Source: Terriglobia bacterium
GTDB lineage: Bacteria; Acidobacteriota; Terriglobia; Terriglobales; Acidobacteriaceae
NCBI GenBank assembly: GCA_020073385.1
Contig: JAIQFH010000032.1
Coordinates: 1-64,000 of the forward strand
DNA: 64,000 nucleotides
Direction: 5' to 3'
In this document: piece after piece, positions 1 through 10,001 of the stretch
Layout of the letters: each line of letters begins with the position of its first letter
Numbering within the stretch: the first letter of the stretch is position 1
Program-made: the position numbers and the translations under genes
The notes under the pieces: generated by a model
Told to the model about the DNA's origin: nothing
The model's database searches: none
What the model saw: only the letters and a program-made list of their open reading frames with translations

Positions 1-2689
1 CCAAGCCATAGTAGACATTTACAGCCGTATAGAGAGCTTCCAGATTTGGCTCATCGCCAAGCGAGAGTGGTTCGATGATCGCCAGAGCTTTCTGATATTC
101 GGTCAGGGCTTCGTCGAGATTCTCCTGTTGCAAGTGAATGCGCGCCACTCGGTCCAGAACGCCCGCGACCATGATGCAGTCCCCAACGTCCTTTGGATCC
201 GATCGGCAAATGTCGCTGTAGTTGGCCAAGGCAACTTCGTATAGACGCAGTGCGTCCTTCACGTCCCCGCTCTTCTCCATTCCCCCCGCCATCCAAAGCC
301 TGATCAACGTCTCCAGCCCCCTGGTTCCCGAATCCGTTTGCTTATCTGCCGCGATCTGTTCAAGACCATGACGCAAGGATGCAAGACCTTCCCGAATTCG
401 ACCTGCTCTCCATAGCGCATGGCCATACGTGGCATGGGCGGCCACCAGACCTTGGCGAAAAACCATGTTTTTCGGGTCCATTGCCACCAGTTTGACGGAC
501 GTTTTCAACTGTTTTCGGTAGTACGGCACCGATTCCTCAAAGCGGCCCGCGACCAGCAGCATGTCGCCCATGCGCTGGTATGCCAAATTCAGCGTATTCA
601 GGTAAGTGAGCTTATTGTCTTGTTGGGAGATCTTCTCGAAAGTTCGTGTCGCTTGTTGGTAAAGGGGGACTGCCTGTCTCACGTGACCGGTTTCAAATAG
701 ATCGTCAGCCGTCAGAATACTTAAGAGGCCATGCCAACTGTTGAGATCGACGTCAGCAGGATTGGCTTTGGCTAGCCCTTCGACCAAGGCGAGGGCTTTG
801 CGATGATTGTCCAGCGCCTTATACCAATCACCGGCAAAAGCACCGGTACCGTTTTCGCCGTAGGCTCGGCCGGTTGCGTCGTAATCCCTGGCCAGTTCTG
901 TCAAAACCTCACGATTGCCCTGCTCCACCTGGCTTTGTTTCTCGGCGATCTTCATGGCCGCCTGGCAGTACTCCAGAGCGGTTCCGATATTGCCCAGGTA
1001 CTCGGTGTTGAGTCTGCACAATTCCCGATTACTCGCCGCCAGCGCGATCAGATCTGCGGAATTCGGTTTCGTTTCTAACTTGACAATTTGCTCTCGAATG
1101 GCTAGCGCCTTATGAAAACTGTCGTGAGCGCCGGCAATGTCGCCGAGGTTCGAGCCGTTAGGATCTCCCTGAACCAGCCCAATTCGTTCGTACGCATTGG
1201 CCAACTCACGCTGCAGAGAGGTGTCTCCACCTGAGTCCTTCGTCAGTCGGTTAAGATACTGGAGCGAGCGCTGCACGATGAGCTGGCGTGCAGGGTTCGC
1301 GCCCGGCAGGTCCCGGATTGAATCATGCACCTCGAACATAAGCGAGTTCGCCAGTTGGCGGACATCGTCGAAGTGTTGCTGCGCGCGTCGCTCGTTCTGG
1401 GCGGCAATACGCGCTTCGCGAACGATCGCGCCCACTCCTACTGCAAGGGTCAGTGCTATGGCCGCGATCGCAGCGACACCAACCTTGTGCCGGGATACGA
1501 ATTTGCTCGCCCGATATCGCCACGAACCTCTGGTGGCCGCTACCGGCAAGCCTTCCAGATGACGGCAGATGTCGTCTGAAAACTGCTCGACCGATGTGTA
1601 GCGGCGCTGCGGCTCTTTGCGCAGAGACATGAGGACGATAGCGTCCAGATCGCCGGCCAGACGGCGGCGCAATTTTGCGGCGGATCCTTCCCGCATAGTG
1701 ACGTTTTGATGCAAAGTCACTTCCCCGGTGGACTTCGGCAGCAACCGCGCTTTCAGGATTGCTGTGCTCGGCCTTTCCGGTTCGATCTCGCAGACCGCCC
1801 GCGCAAGCTCGTGCGCCGAGCGTGTGGCGCCGAAGGGCGATAGGCGGGTCAGCAATTTATAGAGGACGACGCCGAGGGAATAAACATCTGAAGCCGTGGT
1901 GATCGGCTCGCCGCGAATCTGCTCAGGGCTGGCATACTCAGGCGTCATGGGACGAACGATGGTTGTTTCGGCGGCACCGGTGGGATCGAGAATCTTTGCG
2001 ATCCCAAAGTCCAGAAGTTTGGGCACTCCGTCCTTGGTCACGAGAATGTTGCTGGGCTTGATGTCGCGATGAATCACCAGCCTCTGGTGCGCATATTGCA
2101 CCGCACCGCACACTTGCCGAAAAAGTTGCAGACGCTCGGTGATGGCGAGGTTGTGTCGGTCGCAATAGTTATCGATCGGTTCGCCTTCGATGAGTTCCAT
2201 CACAAGATAGGGAATTCCATCTTCCGTGGTGCCGCCGTCGTGTAGCCCTCCGATGTTGGGATGATGGAGCGTGGCGAGGATCTGGCGCTCGTTGCGGAAG
2301 CGTTCCAGCACGAACTTGGAATCGAATCCACCGCGCACGAGTTTGATGGCAACTTCTTTGCTGTACTGTCCATCCGCGCGGACGGCGCGATACACCTCGC
2401 CCATGCCGCCATGGCCGATCTCTTCGGTAATCTGATAGACGCCGATCCGGCGGCCCACCCGATCGAACTTACCGTCGCTCCCGGAAGCAGAGTTCGCCCA
2501 ATCAACTGCTGGAGTATTCAGAAAAATGCCGCCCGCCTTTTCATGAGATCGCAGCAGGGATTCCACTTCCAGGCGCAAGTCAGCATCATTCGAGGAGGCT
2601 TGATCCAGGTAGACCTGGCGTTCCGCGGGAGGAATGGAGATGGCTTCTTCCAGGATTTCCCTCACCTGTCGCCACCGTTCCGGTTTCAC
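1..2689 (-). CDS. Receptor-like Ser/Thr protein kinase with TPR sensor region (3' end outside window)
   Basis: About 896 codons are visible, open to the left edge, so the C-terminus is missing. The start is a GTG at 2689 that overlaps the TGA of the sigma-factor gene (GTGA, 4 bp), implying translational coupling. A ~90-residue N-terminal segment precedes a PknB-type kinase domain: glycine loop GHGGMG near residue 90, VAIK lysine near 113-116, HRDIKPSN with H207, DFG with D227, all catalytic residues present. A hydrophobic helix lies near residues 395-415, followed by degenerate TPR-like helices to the window edge. The layout (cytosolic kinase, one membrane helix, TPRs) is common in Acidobacteriota next to an ECF sigma gene. 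Inference: the kinase and sigma factor form a signalling pair. The substrate is unknown. Confidence 0.9.
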   Translation of the reverse strand, partial: MKPERWRQVREILEEAISIPPAERQVYLDQASSNDADLRLEVESLLRSHEKAGGIFLNTPAVDWANSASGSDGKFDRVGRRIGVYQITEEIGHGGMGEVYRAVRADGQYSKEVAIKLVRGGFDSKFVLERFRNERQILATLHHPNIGGLHDGGTTEDGIPYLVMELIEGEPIDNYCDRHNLAITERLQLFRQVCGAVQYAHQRLVIHRDIKPSNILVTKDGVPKLLDFGIAKILDPTGAAETTIVRPMTPEYASPEQIRGEPITTASDVYSLGVVLYKLLTRLSPFGATRSAHELARAVCEIEPERPSTAILKARLLPKSTGEVTLHQNVTMREGSAAKLRRRLAGDLDAIVLMSLRKEPQRRYTSVEQFSDDICRHLEGLPVAATRGSWRYRASKFVSRHKVGVAAIAAIALTLAVGVGAIVREARIAAQNERRAQQHFDDVRQLANSLMFEVHDSIRDLPGANPARQLIVQRSLQYLNRLTKDSGGDTSLQRELANAYERIGLVQGDPNGSNLGDIAGAHDSFHKALAIREQIVKLETKPNSADLIALAASNRELCRLNTEYLGNIGTALEYCQAAMKIAEKQSQVEQGNREVLTELARDYDATGRAYGENGTGAFAGDWYKALDNHRKALALVEGLAKANPADVDLNSWHGLLSILTADDLFETGHVRQAVPLYQQATRTFEKISQQDNKLTYLNTLNLAYQRMGDMLLVAGRFEESVPYYRKQLKTSVKLVAMDPKNMVFRQGLVAAHATYGHALWRAGRIREGLASLRHGLEQIAADKQTDSGTRGLETLIRLWMAGGMEKSGDVKDALRLYEVALANYSDICRSDPKDVGDCIMVAGVLDRVARIHLQQENLDEALTEYQKALAIIEPLSLGDEPNLEALYTAVNVYYGL

Positions 2690-3282
2690 TGAACCGCTCT
2701 CCGGTCGAGTTCGCGAAAGAGCCAGGCGCGGGCACTCATCCAATAGCGTTCGACGGTCGATGGAGAGATCGCAAGCACCTCCGCAGTCTCGTTGATTGAC
2801 AGCCCGCCAAAGAATTTCAACTCGACCACCCGGCTTTGCTGTTGGTCCATTTCGGCGAGAGTCTTCAGAGCGTCGTCCAGCGCGATCACATCCACATCGG
2901 TCATGAGAGGAATCTCGGAGACTTCATCGAGCGTGAGCTTGCATCCGCCTGCGCCACGCTTGGCGGCGCGATGACTACGCGCGTAGTCGACGAGGATTTG
3001 TCTCATCAGTTGTGCTGCCACGGCGAAAAAATGTGCGCGGTTTTCCCATTGCGGCAAATCCTGGTGTGCGAGCCTGACGTAGGCCTCATGCACCAGTGCC
3101 GTGCTCTGTAGAGTATGGTCAGGTCGTTCGGCACTGAGGTAGCGCCGGGCAATCCGGCGCAGTTCGCCATACACGAGCGGCATTAGCGTATCGAGTGCCG
3201 CTTTATCTCCGCCACGCCAGCGAATGAGTAATTCAGTAACCTGGTTGGAAGGCTCGCCCTGCAAGGTTTTCGCCCCGGACAC
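2686..3282 (-). CDS. ECF-type RNA polymerase sigma factor (Sigma70_ECF / TIGR02999-like)
   Basis: 198 residues, usual length for the family. Sigma region 2 spans roughly residues 20-95 (motifs TALVHEAYVRL, RAHFFAVAAQLMRQILVDYAR) and region 4 roughly 130-190 with a helix-turn-helix (FFGGLSINETAEVLAISPSTVERYW). It matches the ECF subgroup common in Acidobacteriota and Planctomycetota that sits beside kinase-TPR genes rather than beside a classical anti-sigma factor. Start is GTG at 3282 with no clear Shine-Dalgarno; a good sigma-70-like promoter lies just upstream (3309-3337). It overlaps the downstream kinase start by 4 bp. Inference: activity is controlled through the adjacent kinase. Target promoters were not identified. 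Confidence 0.93.
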   Translation of the reverse strand: MSGAKTLQGEPSNQVTELLIRWRGGDKAALDTLMPLVYGELRRIARRYLSAERPDHTLQSTALVHEAYVRLAHQDLPQWENRAHFFAVAAQLMRQILVDYARSHRAAKRGAGGCKLTLDEVSEIPLMTDVDVIALDDALKTLAEMDQQQSRVVELKFFGGLSINETAEVLAISPSTVERYWMSARAWLFRELDRRAVQ

Positions 3283-3308
3283 ACCCGGGGGAAAGCGTGT
3301 GGATTGCT

Positions 3309-3337
3309 AGCATAGCGACTCGGCATCTTAGTGTCAA
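3309..3337 (-). promoter_or_regulatory. Sigma-70-like promoter of the sigma factor-kinase operon
   Basis: On the minus strand a perfect -35 TTGACA (3337-3332) and a -10 TATGCT (3314-3309) are separated by 17 nt. The expected start of transcription is about 20 nt upstream of the GTG at 3282. The rest of the ~370-bp gap to the divergent gene at 3654 shows no other convincing element apart from two Shine-Dalgarno sequences near 3577 and 3645. Confidence 0.55.
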
Positions 3338-3653
3338 TGACCCTGAAAACAAGGAATTTAGTTCGATAGGCGATTACCCGCCAGCATGCCGCAGTTTGTC
3401 AAGCCAAGAAAAATAGATCTGTTGGTGACCAAAAGGCCACGCAATTTTTCGCCTTTAGGAATAGAGGTCCTGCGCGAAGACAAGGAATCGCAGCAGCGGC
3501 CATGGCGCAAGGGCGCGCGGGCTCGTGGTTCTCCATTTCTGTGAACTGGACCTATAAGGCACCGCCAACAGCATCAGGGAGGAATTGGACATGGTGCCCC
3601 GCGGAAAAAAGGCCTACCCGAGCCGAGACGATGGGTTCATGGGGGAGGAACGT

Positions 3654-6600
3654 ATGAGATATGCATTGGAGCATGTGCGGCGACCTCAAGCACTAAGAAC
3701 TGGATGGCTATGCTTGATTCTGATTCTTTGTGCAGTAGTACAAGCTCAGGACCTAACCATGCAGAAAGGCGCGCAGGCGACCATCGGTGGAGCGCCAGCA
3801 GGCTTGCCCGTTTCCACCGAACGCCTTTCGACGCGCGCAGACGCTCCGCATGCACGGGTGTCTCCCGATCCGAAGGACAAGTCGCGCGCCCTGGCTCTTC
3901 TTTCGAGCCTTCCGGTAAACTTCGAACCCAATCGCGGCCAGGCTGATCCGTCAGTGGAGTATCTGTCTCGTGGCCCCGGATACTCTCTCTTTCTCACGCC
4001 GACCGGTGCCCTCATATCCATCCAGCGTCCGTTCGAGCCATCGTCTGGCCAACCTGCGGCGAATCGGTTTTCACTCCTGCAATTGGAGTTCGTTGGCGGG
4101 AACCGCCACAGCCATCTCGAAGGCGTCGCACCCCAAACCAACCGCAGCAACTACTTCCTAGGTGACCGAGCCGACCGACAGTTGACTGACGTTCCAAACT
4201 TCGCACGTGTTCGTTACTCGTCCGTCTATCCAGGAACCGACCTGATCTTTCACGGCGATCCCTCTCGCCTGGAATTCGATCTCAATCTCGCTCCAGGCGC
4301 TGATCCCGGTCGCATCCGCTTTCGTCTGAACGGTGCGGATCAACTGTCTATCGACTCGTCCGGCGATCTTATTGCCAAGATTGCTTCCACCGAGTTCCGC
4401 TTGCATCGTCCCGTTGCCTTTCAGCCTACCGATGGCAGCGACCGTTTGGTCAGGGCGGAGTTCGTTCTTTCCGCGAATCACGAGGTTAGTTTTCGAATCG
4501 GCAACTTCGATCCAAGTCTTTCGCTGACGATAGACCCGGTTCTTTCCTACGCCTCGTTCCTGGGCGGAAGCGGCGCAGATACCGCCTACGCCATCGCACT
4601 GGACTCGCAGCACAATTTCTACGTCTCAGGCGAAACAGCTTCCAGCGATTTTCCAATCTCCGGTGCTGTACAAGGCTCGAATGGCGGGACCAACGACGCC
4701 TTCGTCCTCAAGATCAAAGCCGATGGATCTGGGCTTGCCTACTCCACATTTCTTGGCGGGAGCCTCATCGATGCCAGCCAGGCCTTGGCCGTCGATTCAA
4801 CCGGCAGTGCCTACGTCACAGGCTACACGTCCTCCTCGAACTTCCCGACAGTGAACGCTCTGCAGCCCGCGCTCGCGGGCGACCAGGATATCTTCGTGAC
4901 GAAGTTGAGTCCCGACGGGGCTTCGCTGGTCTTTTCCACGTATCTTGGCGGCACCGGTCTCGATACCATCGCTGCTATTGCGCTCGACTCCACCAGCAAC
5001 GTCGTTCTTGCGGGCACCACCAAATCCACGGACTTCCCCATCGTCAATGCCTTGCAGCCCACTCTTACGGGCAGCTCCGGCAACAGTGATGCCTTCGTGG
5101 CAAAACTTAAAGCGGATGGTTCAGCACTGATCTTTTCTACCTACTTCGGTGGCACCGGCGTTGATGGAGCCACCGGCGTCGCGGTCAGCTCTACAGGGAA
5201 CATCTGGGTCAGTGGCGGCACCGGTTCAACAGATTTGCCTGTCGTCAATGCGCTTCAATCCTCCTTCGGTGGCGGCGGTGTAACCAATATCTCTCCCGGC
5301 GATGCTTTCCTCGCCGAGTTCAAGCCCGATGGGTCCGCGCTCCTGTTCTCGACGTTCTGGGGTGGTTCGGGTCAGGAACAAGCCACCACTCTCAGCCTGG
5401 ATTCCAGCGACAATGTTTTTCTGGTCGGCATCACAAGCTCCACCGATTTCCCAACTCATTCTGCTCTACAACCTCAACTGGCCAGCAACGGCGGTTTCAA
5501 CACGTTCATAACCAAATTCGCTGCCGATGGTTCAAGCGCTCCTTTTTCCACGTACTTCGGTGGCTCCGGCTCTGATCTCGCCTTCGGATCCGCCACGGAT
5601 TCCAGTGGCAACATTTTCATCTCCGGCAATACCAGTTCCACGAATTTACCCGTCGTCAACGCAATCCAGTCCTCAAATCTTGGAGGCAGCACAGACGGGT
5701 TCGTCTCCGAGCTTTCCGCCAATGGCTCCACTCTCTTATTCTCCACCTATCTTGGTGGCACTGGCGCTGATGGCTTCAATCGCATTGCGGTCGATTCCAG
5801 CGGCGTGTACGTTGTCGGCACCACTCAGTCTTCTGACTTCCCCACTATGGGCACCCTGGTCAACACTTTCGCTGGGGCAACCGATGGCGTGATCGTCAGA
5901 CTCGCTGGTTTCACTCCAGCCCCTGATCTGGCTCTGTCCAAGAGCCACACGGGGAACTTTACGGCGGGCGCGGACGGCTCCTACACTCTCACTGTCTCTA
6001 ACGTCGGTAACGGTCCGACCGCCGCTGCAATTACCGTGACGGATACTCTTCCCACGGGTCTCACCTACTCCTCTGCGTCGGGCACAAACTGGTCTTGCAC
6101 GGCCGCTTCGCAAGTCGTTACCTGTACCAACCCCGGCCCACTTGCCGCGAACGCAACCAGCGCGATCACTCTCAATGTTCACATCGCTTCGAACGCAACA
6201 TCGAGCATCACTAATACCGCATCGGTCAGCGTTGCCGGGGACACAAGCTCTGCCAACGATTCCGCCACGGACGTCGCGTCGATCGGCGTATCTCCGCCTG
6301 TCATCGCGATCGCTTTCAGCGACTCAACCATCGGTCTCAATGGCTCGACTTCTCTCACATTCACCTTGAGCAATCCCAGTGGGGCAGAATTCACCGGACT
6401 TGCGTTCAGCGACACGCTGCCCGCGGGACTGGTTGTTGCCACGCCTAACGGGCTGACCTCGTTCTGCGGCGGTACGGCAACAGCCGCTCCAGGGTCATCC
6501 TCGATCGCCCTTACGGGCGGGACTCTCTTCCAAGGTGGGAGCTGCGCGGTAATTGTCAGTGTGACAGCGACCACGACTGGCACATTCAACGATTCTGTCT

Positions 6601-8657
6601 CTGTGACGTCGACCAATGGCGGCACCGGGAACACCGCGAGCGCCTCCCTGACGGTTGCCAACCTCGCCCCGTTTACGCTGGCAGCTTCGTTTACTCCGTC
6701 TACGATCCTGATGAGCGGGACCTCTAGTCTGGTGCTCACCTACACCAACCCTAATTCGTCGGTTTCTCTCAAAGTCAACCCTGGCGTAACCGTTGCCCTA
6801 CCTGCAGGCCTCACATTCCCCAGCCCGTTTACGACTCCGGTGACTTGCCCAGGTGTAGGCGTCGTAACTGCCAGCCAGGACGGCACTTCATTCACGATTA
6901 CTGCTTTCACCTTGCCTGCCGGTGCATCCTGCACGGTTACGGCTCAAGTCACGGGGACTACTGCGGGCACGTTTACCGCCAGCAACTCGGTCAATTCGAA
7001 CGCCGGGATCAGCAACACCGCCACCGCCTCGCTGACTGTCAACCAGCCCGCCCCGTTTACACTGGCGGCTTCGTTCACCCCGTCTACCATCCTTATGAGC
7101 GGGACCTCTAATCTGGTGCTCACCTACACCAACCCCAATTCGTCGATACCTCTCAAAGTCGACCCTGGCGTAATCGTTGCCCTACCTGCCGGCCTCACAT
7201 TCCCCAGCCCGTTTACGACTCCGGTGACTTGTCCAGGTGTAGGCGTCGTAACTGCCAGCCAGGACGGCACTTCATTCACGATTACTGCTTTCACCTTGCC
7301 GGCCGGTGCATCCTGTACGGTTACGGCTCAAGTCACAGGAACTACTGCGGGCACATTTACCGCCAGCAACTCCGTCAACTCCTTGTACGGCGGGATCAGC
7401 AACACCGCCACCGCCACGCTGACCGTCAACAAGCCTGCCCCGTTTACACTGGCGGCTTCGTTCACCCCGTCTACCATCCTTATGAGCGGGACCTCTAATC
7501 TGGTGCTCACCTACACCAACCCCAATTCGTCGATATCTCTCAAAGTCGACCCTGGCGTAATCGTTGCCCTACCTGCCGGCCTCACATTCCCCAGCCCGTT
7601 TACGACTCCGGTGACTTGTCCAGGTGTGGGAGTCGTAACTGCCAGCCAGGACGGCACTTCATTCACGATTACTGCATTCACCTTGCCTGCCGGTGCATCC
7701 TGCACGGTTACGGCTCAAGTCACAGGAACTACTGCGGGCACATTTACCGCCAGCAACTCCGTCAACTCCTTGTACGGTGGAATCAGCAATACCGCCACCG
7801 CCACGTTGACCGTGACCTCTCAAACGATTCCCCTCACGATTACGGCAAACAATGCCACGCGGGCTTATGGAGCAGCAAATCCGGCGTTTTCGGTTACCGC
7901 GAGCGGATTTGTGAGTGGCGATACCCTTGCGGTGCTGAATGGCACCCTGACCTGCACAACTACGGCTAGTCCTTCGGCCCCAGTCGGGACCTATCCTATT
8001 TCGTGCTCGGGACTGAGTTCGCCAAAATACGCAATCACCTTCGTGCCCGGAACCCTATCCGTGACACCGGCACCACTTACGATCACGGCAAACAACCTGA
8101 CCAAAGCGTTTGATCAACCGAATCCGGTGCTCACTTGGGTAGCGACTGGTTTTGTAAATGGCGAGAACACGAATGTGCTGACGACCCTGCCGACGTGCAC
8201 CACAACGGCCACGACGACAAGTCCCGCAGGAAGCTACCCGATTACGTGCTCCGGTGCGGCAGCAGCGAATTACTCGATTACGTATGTCCCAGGGACGCTT
8301 ACCGTGACCGGGACCTGCCATTACGTCTCGATGGCACTGTCACCCTCCACCGTGCCCCAGGGAGGCAAGTCGAGATTGAACGGAACAATCATGTCCTGCT
8401 CGAATCGGACGCAAGTGGTCTCGCTCGACTTCAAGTTAACCGGACCACTCCAGCCCGGCAGTTGCGGGACGTCTGAATCGGTAATATTCCAGACGCCTCC
8501 CTTCGCGTTGCCACCGAATACTTCCCAGAACTTTTCGCTCCCCGTGCGGATTCCGAAGTGGGCCTGCCCTGGCAGTTTCACAGTCTCCGCCTCAACGCGC
8601 GTGAACAAGACGGTTGTGGACACAACCTCAGCGGTGCTTACAGTTACGCCAAAGTAA
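3654..8657 (+). CDS. Giant secreted SBBP beta-propeller / Ig-like / MBG-domain protein
   Basis: About 1,667 residues. A Sec signal follows this ATG (hydrophobic LCLILILCAVVQA), and GGGGGAGG lies 5 nt upstream. An in-frame ATG at 3591 also has a strong GGGAGGA 7-8 nt upstream and would add 21 residues, so the start is not settled. Domains in order: a FEPNRGQ-type N-terminal domain (about 75-290); SBBP propeller repeats (about 295-750; recurring STYLGG / DAFVAKL / GNxxVSG); a DUF11-like domain (about 755-870); a conserved-repeat Ig-like domain; three near-identical Ig-like modules of 128-129 residues (6669-7826); two MBG-like domains (PLTITANN...YAITFVPGTLSV); a C-terminal Ig-like domain. No LPXTG, PEP-CTERM or T9SS-like tail is obvious. 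Expected role: exported adhesin-like or cell-surface protein; ligand unknown. Confidence 0.88.
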   Translation: MRYALEHVRRPQALRTGWLCLILILCAVVQAQDLTMQKGAQATIGGAPAGLPVSTERLSTRADAPHARVSPDPKDKSRALALLSSLPVNFEPNRGQADPSVEYLSRGPGYSLFLTPTGALISIQRPFEPSSGQPAANRFSLLQLEFVGGNRHSHLEGVAPQTNRSNYFLGDRADRQLTDVPNFARVRYSSVYPGTDLIFHGDPSRLEFDLNLAPGADPGRIRFRLNGADQLSIDSSGDLIAKIASTEFRLHRPVAFQPTDGSDRLVRAEFVLSANHEVSFRIGNFDPSLSLTIDPVLSYASFLGGSGADTAYAIALDSQHNFYVSGETASSDFPISGAVQGSNGGTNDAFVLKIKADGSGLAYSTFLGGSLIDASQALAVDSTGSAYVTGYTSSSNFPTVNALQPALAGDQDIFVTKLSPDGASLVFSTYLGGTGLDTIAAIALDSTSNVVLAGTTKSTDFPIVNALQPTLTGSSGNSDAFVAKLKADGSALIFSTYFGGTGVDGATGVAVSSTGNIWVSGGTGSTDLPVVNALQSSFGGGGVTNISPGDAFLAEFKPDGSALLFSTFWGGSGQEQATTLSLDSSDNVFLVGITSSTDFPTHSALQPQLASNGGFNTFITKFAADGSSAPFSTYFGGSGSDLAFGSATDSSGNIFISGNTSSTNLPVVNAIQSSNLGGSTDGFVSELSANGSTLLFSTYLGGTGADGFNRIAVDSSGVYVVGTTQSSDFPTMGTLVNTFAGATDGVIVRLAGFTPAPDLALSKSHTGNFTAGADGSYTLTVSNVGNGPTAAAITVTDTLPTGLTYSSASGTNWSCTAASQVVTCTNPGPLAANATSAITLNVHIASNATSSITNTASVSVAGDTSSANDSATDVASIGVSPPVIAIAFSDSTIGLNGSTSLTFTLSNPSGAEFTGLAFSDTLPAGLVVATPNGLTSFCGGTATAAPGSSSIALTGGTLFQGGSCAVIVSVTATTTGTFNDSVSVTSTNGGTGNTASASLTVANLAPFTLAASFTPSTILMSGTSSLVLTYTNPNSSVSLKVNPGVTVALPAGLTFPSPFTTPVTCPGVGVVTASQDGTSFTITAFTLPAGASCTVTAQVTGTTAGTFTASNSVNSNAGISNTATASLTVNQPAPFTLAASFTPSTILMSGTSNLVLTYTNPNSSIPLKVDPGVIVALPAGLTFPSPFTTPVTCPGVGVVTASQDGTSFTITAFTLPAGASCTVTAQVTGTTAGTFTASNSVNSLYGGISNTATATLTVNKPAPFTLAASFTPSTILMSGTSNLVLTYTNPNSSISLKVDPGVIVALPAGLTFPSPFTTPVTCPGVGVVTASQDGTSFTITAFTLPAGASCTVTAQVTGTTAGTFTASNSVNSLYGGISNTATATLTVTSQTIPLTITANNATRAYGAANPAFSVTASGFVSGDTLAVLNGTLTCTTTASPSAPVGTYPISCSGLSSPKYAITFVPGTLSVTPAPLTITANNLTKAFDQPNPVLTWVATGFVNGENTNVLTTLPTCTTTATTTSPAGSYPITCSGAAAANYSITYVPGTLTVTGTCHYVSMALSPSTVPQGGKSRLNGTIMSCSNRTQVVSLDFKLTGPLQPGSCGTSESVIFQTPPFALPPNTSQNFSLPVRIPKWACPGSFTVSASTRVNKTVVDTTSAVLTVTPK
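6669..7826 (+). repeat. Three tandem near-identical in-frame modules (384/387/387 bp)
   Basis: Units begin at 6669, 7053 and 7440, each opening with the PFTLAASFTPST motif. Units 2 and 3 differ at only a few positions. Unit 1 is more diverged and lacks one codon in the NSLYGG region (it reads NSNAGIS). They encode Ig-like modules of the large secreted protein. The high nucleotide identity, including synonymous sites, points to recent duplication or gene conversion and makes copy number prone to vary or be mis-assembled. Confidence 0.93.
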
Positions 8658-8821
8658 TACAGTGGGCCATGATCTGAGGCGCGTCGGGTCCCGGAAACTG
8701 CTCTGAGTGCGCGGAGTAGCTTCAGGTGTTGACCGCACATCGGCCGGAACGGAACCTGAGTTAATCCTTAGTCTGGTGTTGATCGTACCAAGTGCCGATA
8801 TTTATGCTCCTCAGTTGGTCG

Positions 8822-9160
8822 TCACGCTGTCGCTCTAAAGAGCATCGCCTCCAGCCTTGCAGCAACCTCGTCCTGCATGTGTGGAAGCACGTCAGGATGA
8901 GTGTCCAATGTGAAGGCCGTGCTGGCATGTCCGAACTGCTCAGAGATAATTCTTGTTGACACTCCGGCAGCCAGCACGATTGTGGCCGCCGAGTGCCGCA
9001 AATCGTACAGCCTGATTCGTGGCAAACCGGCGAGGTCGAGTATTGAGTTCAGGTTACCCGGCACGGCGGCCACGCTGCTCTCGAATCTCTCGACGGCCAA
9101 TGGCTCTTTTACGCAAAGACTCCCATGGCCGAGCCCGACGTTTGGCGCGTGCCGGTTCAC
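8822..9160 (-). pseudogene. Tyrosine recombinase (phage integrase family) C-terminal remnant
   Basis: The readable part (about 112 codons) carries the C-terminal catalytic region: IRLYDLRHSAAT with the box II Arg, and FGHAS. The segment that normally holds the nucleophilic tyrosine (DTYxHVLPHMQ in relatives) reads DTHPDVLPHMQ, so the catalytic Tyr is replaced by His. The N-terminal half of the protein is missing; the upstream 9161-9479 contains no recognisable continuation. It is therefore a dead, truncated integrase. It points away from a second integrase remnant at 9480-9782. Confidence 0.75.
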
Positions 9161-9479
9161 GGCGGTGAGGAAAGTCCTGTTCCTCTCGTACGTCCCAGCT
9201 CATGGCAAGCTGGCAAGTTACAAGAAAGGGCATCCTGGTTGTAGGCCCCGTCGCTTGGACACCAAGCCGCCGTGAGTTTCTATGATTTCGCTCACCAACG
9301 CACCACCAGACTCGCAGTGCTGAAGCGACTCCATTTTGGCTAGGCGCGACGACAGACGGCAAACTCGTTGCGTTCGATCAGCCCGGCCAGGAACAATCCC
9401 AAACGATGTCGGTCGAGAACATTCGCTAAGTGTTCTGTGAAGGGCTGGCGGCAGTTCCCGAGGAGGTCGACAGGTACTG
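9161..9479. other. Non-coding gap between two integrase remnants
   Basis: About 320 bp without a recognisable gene. Short open frames on both strands show no family features. It probably holds decayed 5' parts of the two recombinase genes. Confidence 0.5.
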
Positions 9480-9782
9480 TTATCGCCGGCTCTCCGAGAA
9501 AGCCCCGAAGCGAAGCCGGACTCCCAAAGGAACTGGTCTTTACTGCGCGCGACATGTTATGGCACTCACGTTCTCATACGAGTTGGCAACCTGGCAGCTG
9601 TAACGAAGTCCCGTGTGGGACATAGGGATGTGAGGACTGCAATGCATTATCAATACACAGTACTGGAAGTCGTTCACGCCGCGTTGAACTACGGCGCGAT
9701 GTCTGTTGTTCTAAGCCATGGGTGCAACAGAAGAGGTTACGGCTCATTCAGCGACACACCCGAAAAATCCCAACGACGGTAA
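9480..9782 (+). pseudogene. Second tyrosine recombinase remnant, broken by two frameshifts
   Basis: Reading across frames restores a typical integrase tail: AGLPKELV near 9505-9530, then YCARH near 9540, then YGTHVLIRVGNLAAVTKS and GHRDVRTAMHYQ from 9558, to a TAA at 9780-9782. One base appears lost just before YCARH and another just after it (the codon between ARH and YGT). The Arg (CARH), the GHRDVR box and the nucleophilic Tyr (MHYQ) are all present, so inactivation comes from the frameshifts and 5' loss. This is a different integrase subfamily from the minus-strand remnant at 8822-9160. No att-like direct repeats were found by eye. Confidence 0.72.
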
Positions 9783-9973
9783 GTTGTTGATAAGTTCGGC
9801 TAATTTGGCTGTAGCTGATTCTGCCGACGCTTAACGGCCGATTAGCTCGTCAGATTTCGCCGTGCTCGACTCGAGCCCGCACTTCGCTTCGCTGCGCTCG
9901 GATCCCCAGTTCCAGTAGTTGACTCAGCGCTGCAGCAAGTAAATGCACATCACAGGCATTGATCTAGACACAT

Positions 9974-9994
9974 GCCTCATCCGCTCCGGCTGAG
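9974..9994 (-). terminator. Stem-loop downstream of the metallopeptidase gene
   Basis: On the minus strand CCTCA...TGAGG flanks an inner CCG/CGG stem, just beyond the TAA of the gene ending at 10002. There is no U-tract, so intrinsic termination is only possible, not clear. Confidence 0.3.
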
Positions 9995-10001
9995 GTTATT
10001 G

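Noticed and set aside
6669-7826. Repeats considered as a CRISPR-like array
   Set aside because: The units are 384-387 bp, in frame and coding; there is no repeat-spacer pattern.
9840-9915. GC-rich stretch considered as a tRNA gene or att site near the integrase remnants
   Set aside because: No cloverleaf could be drawn and no direct repeat was found by eye.
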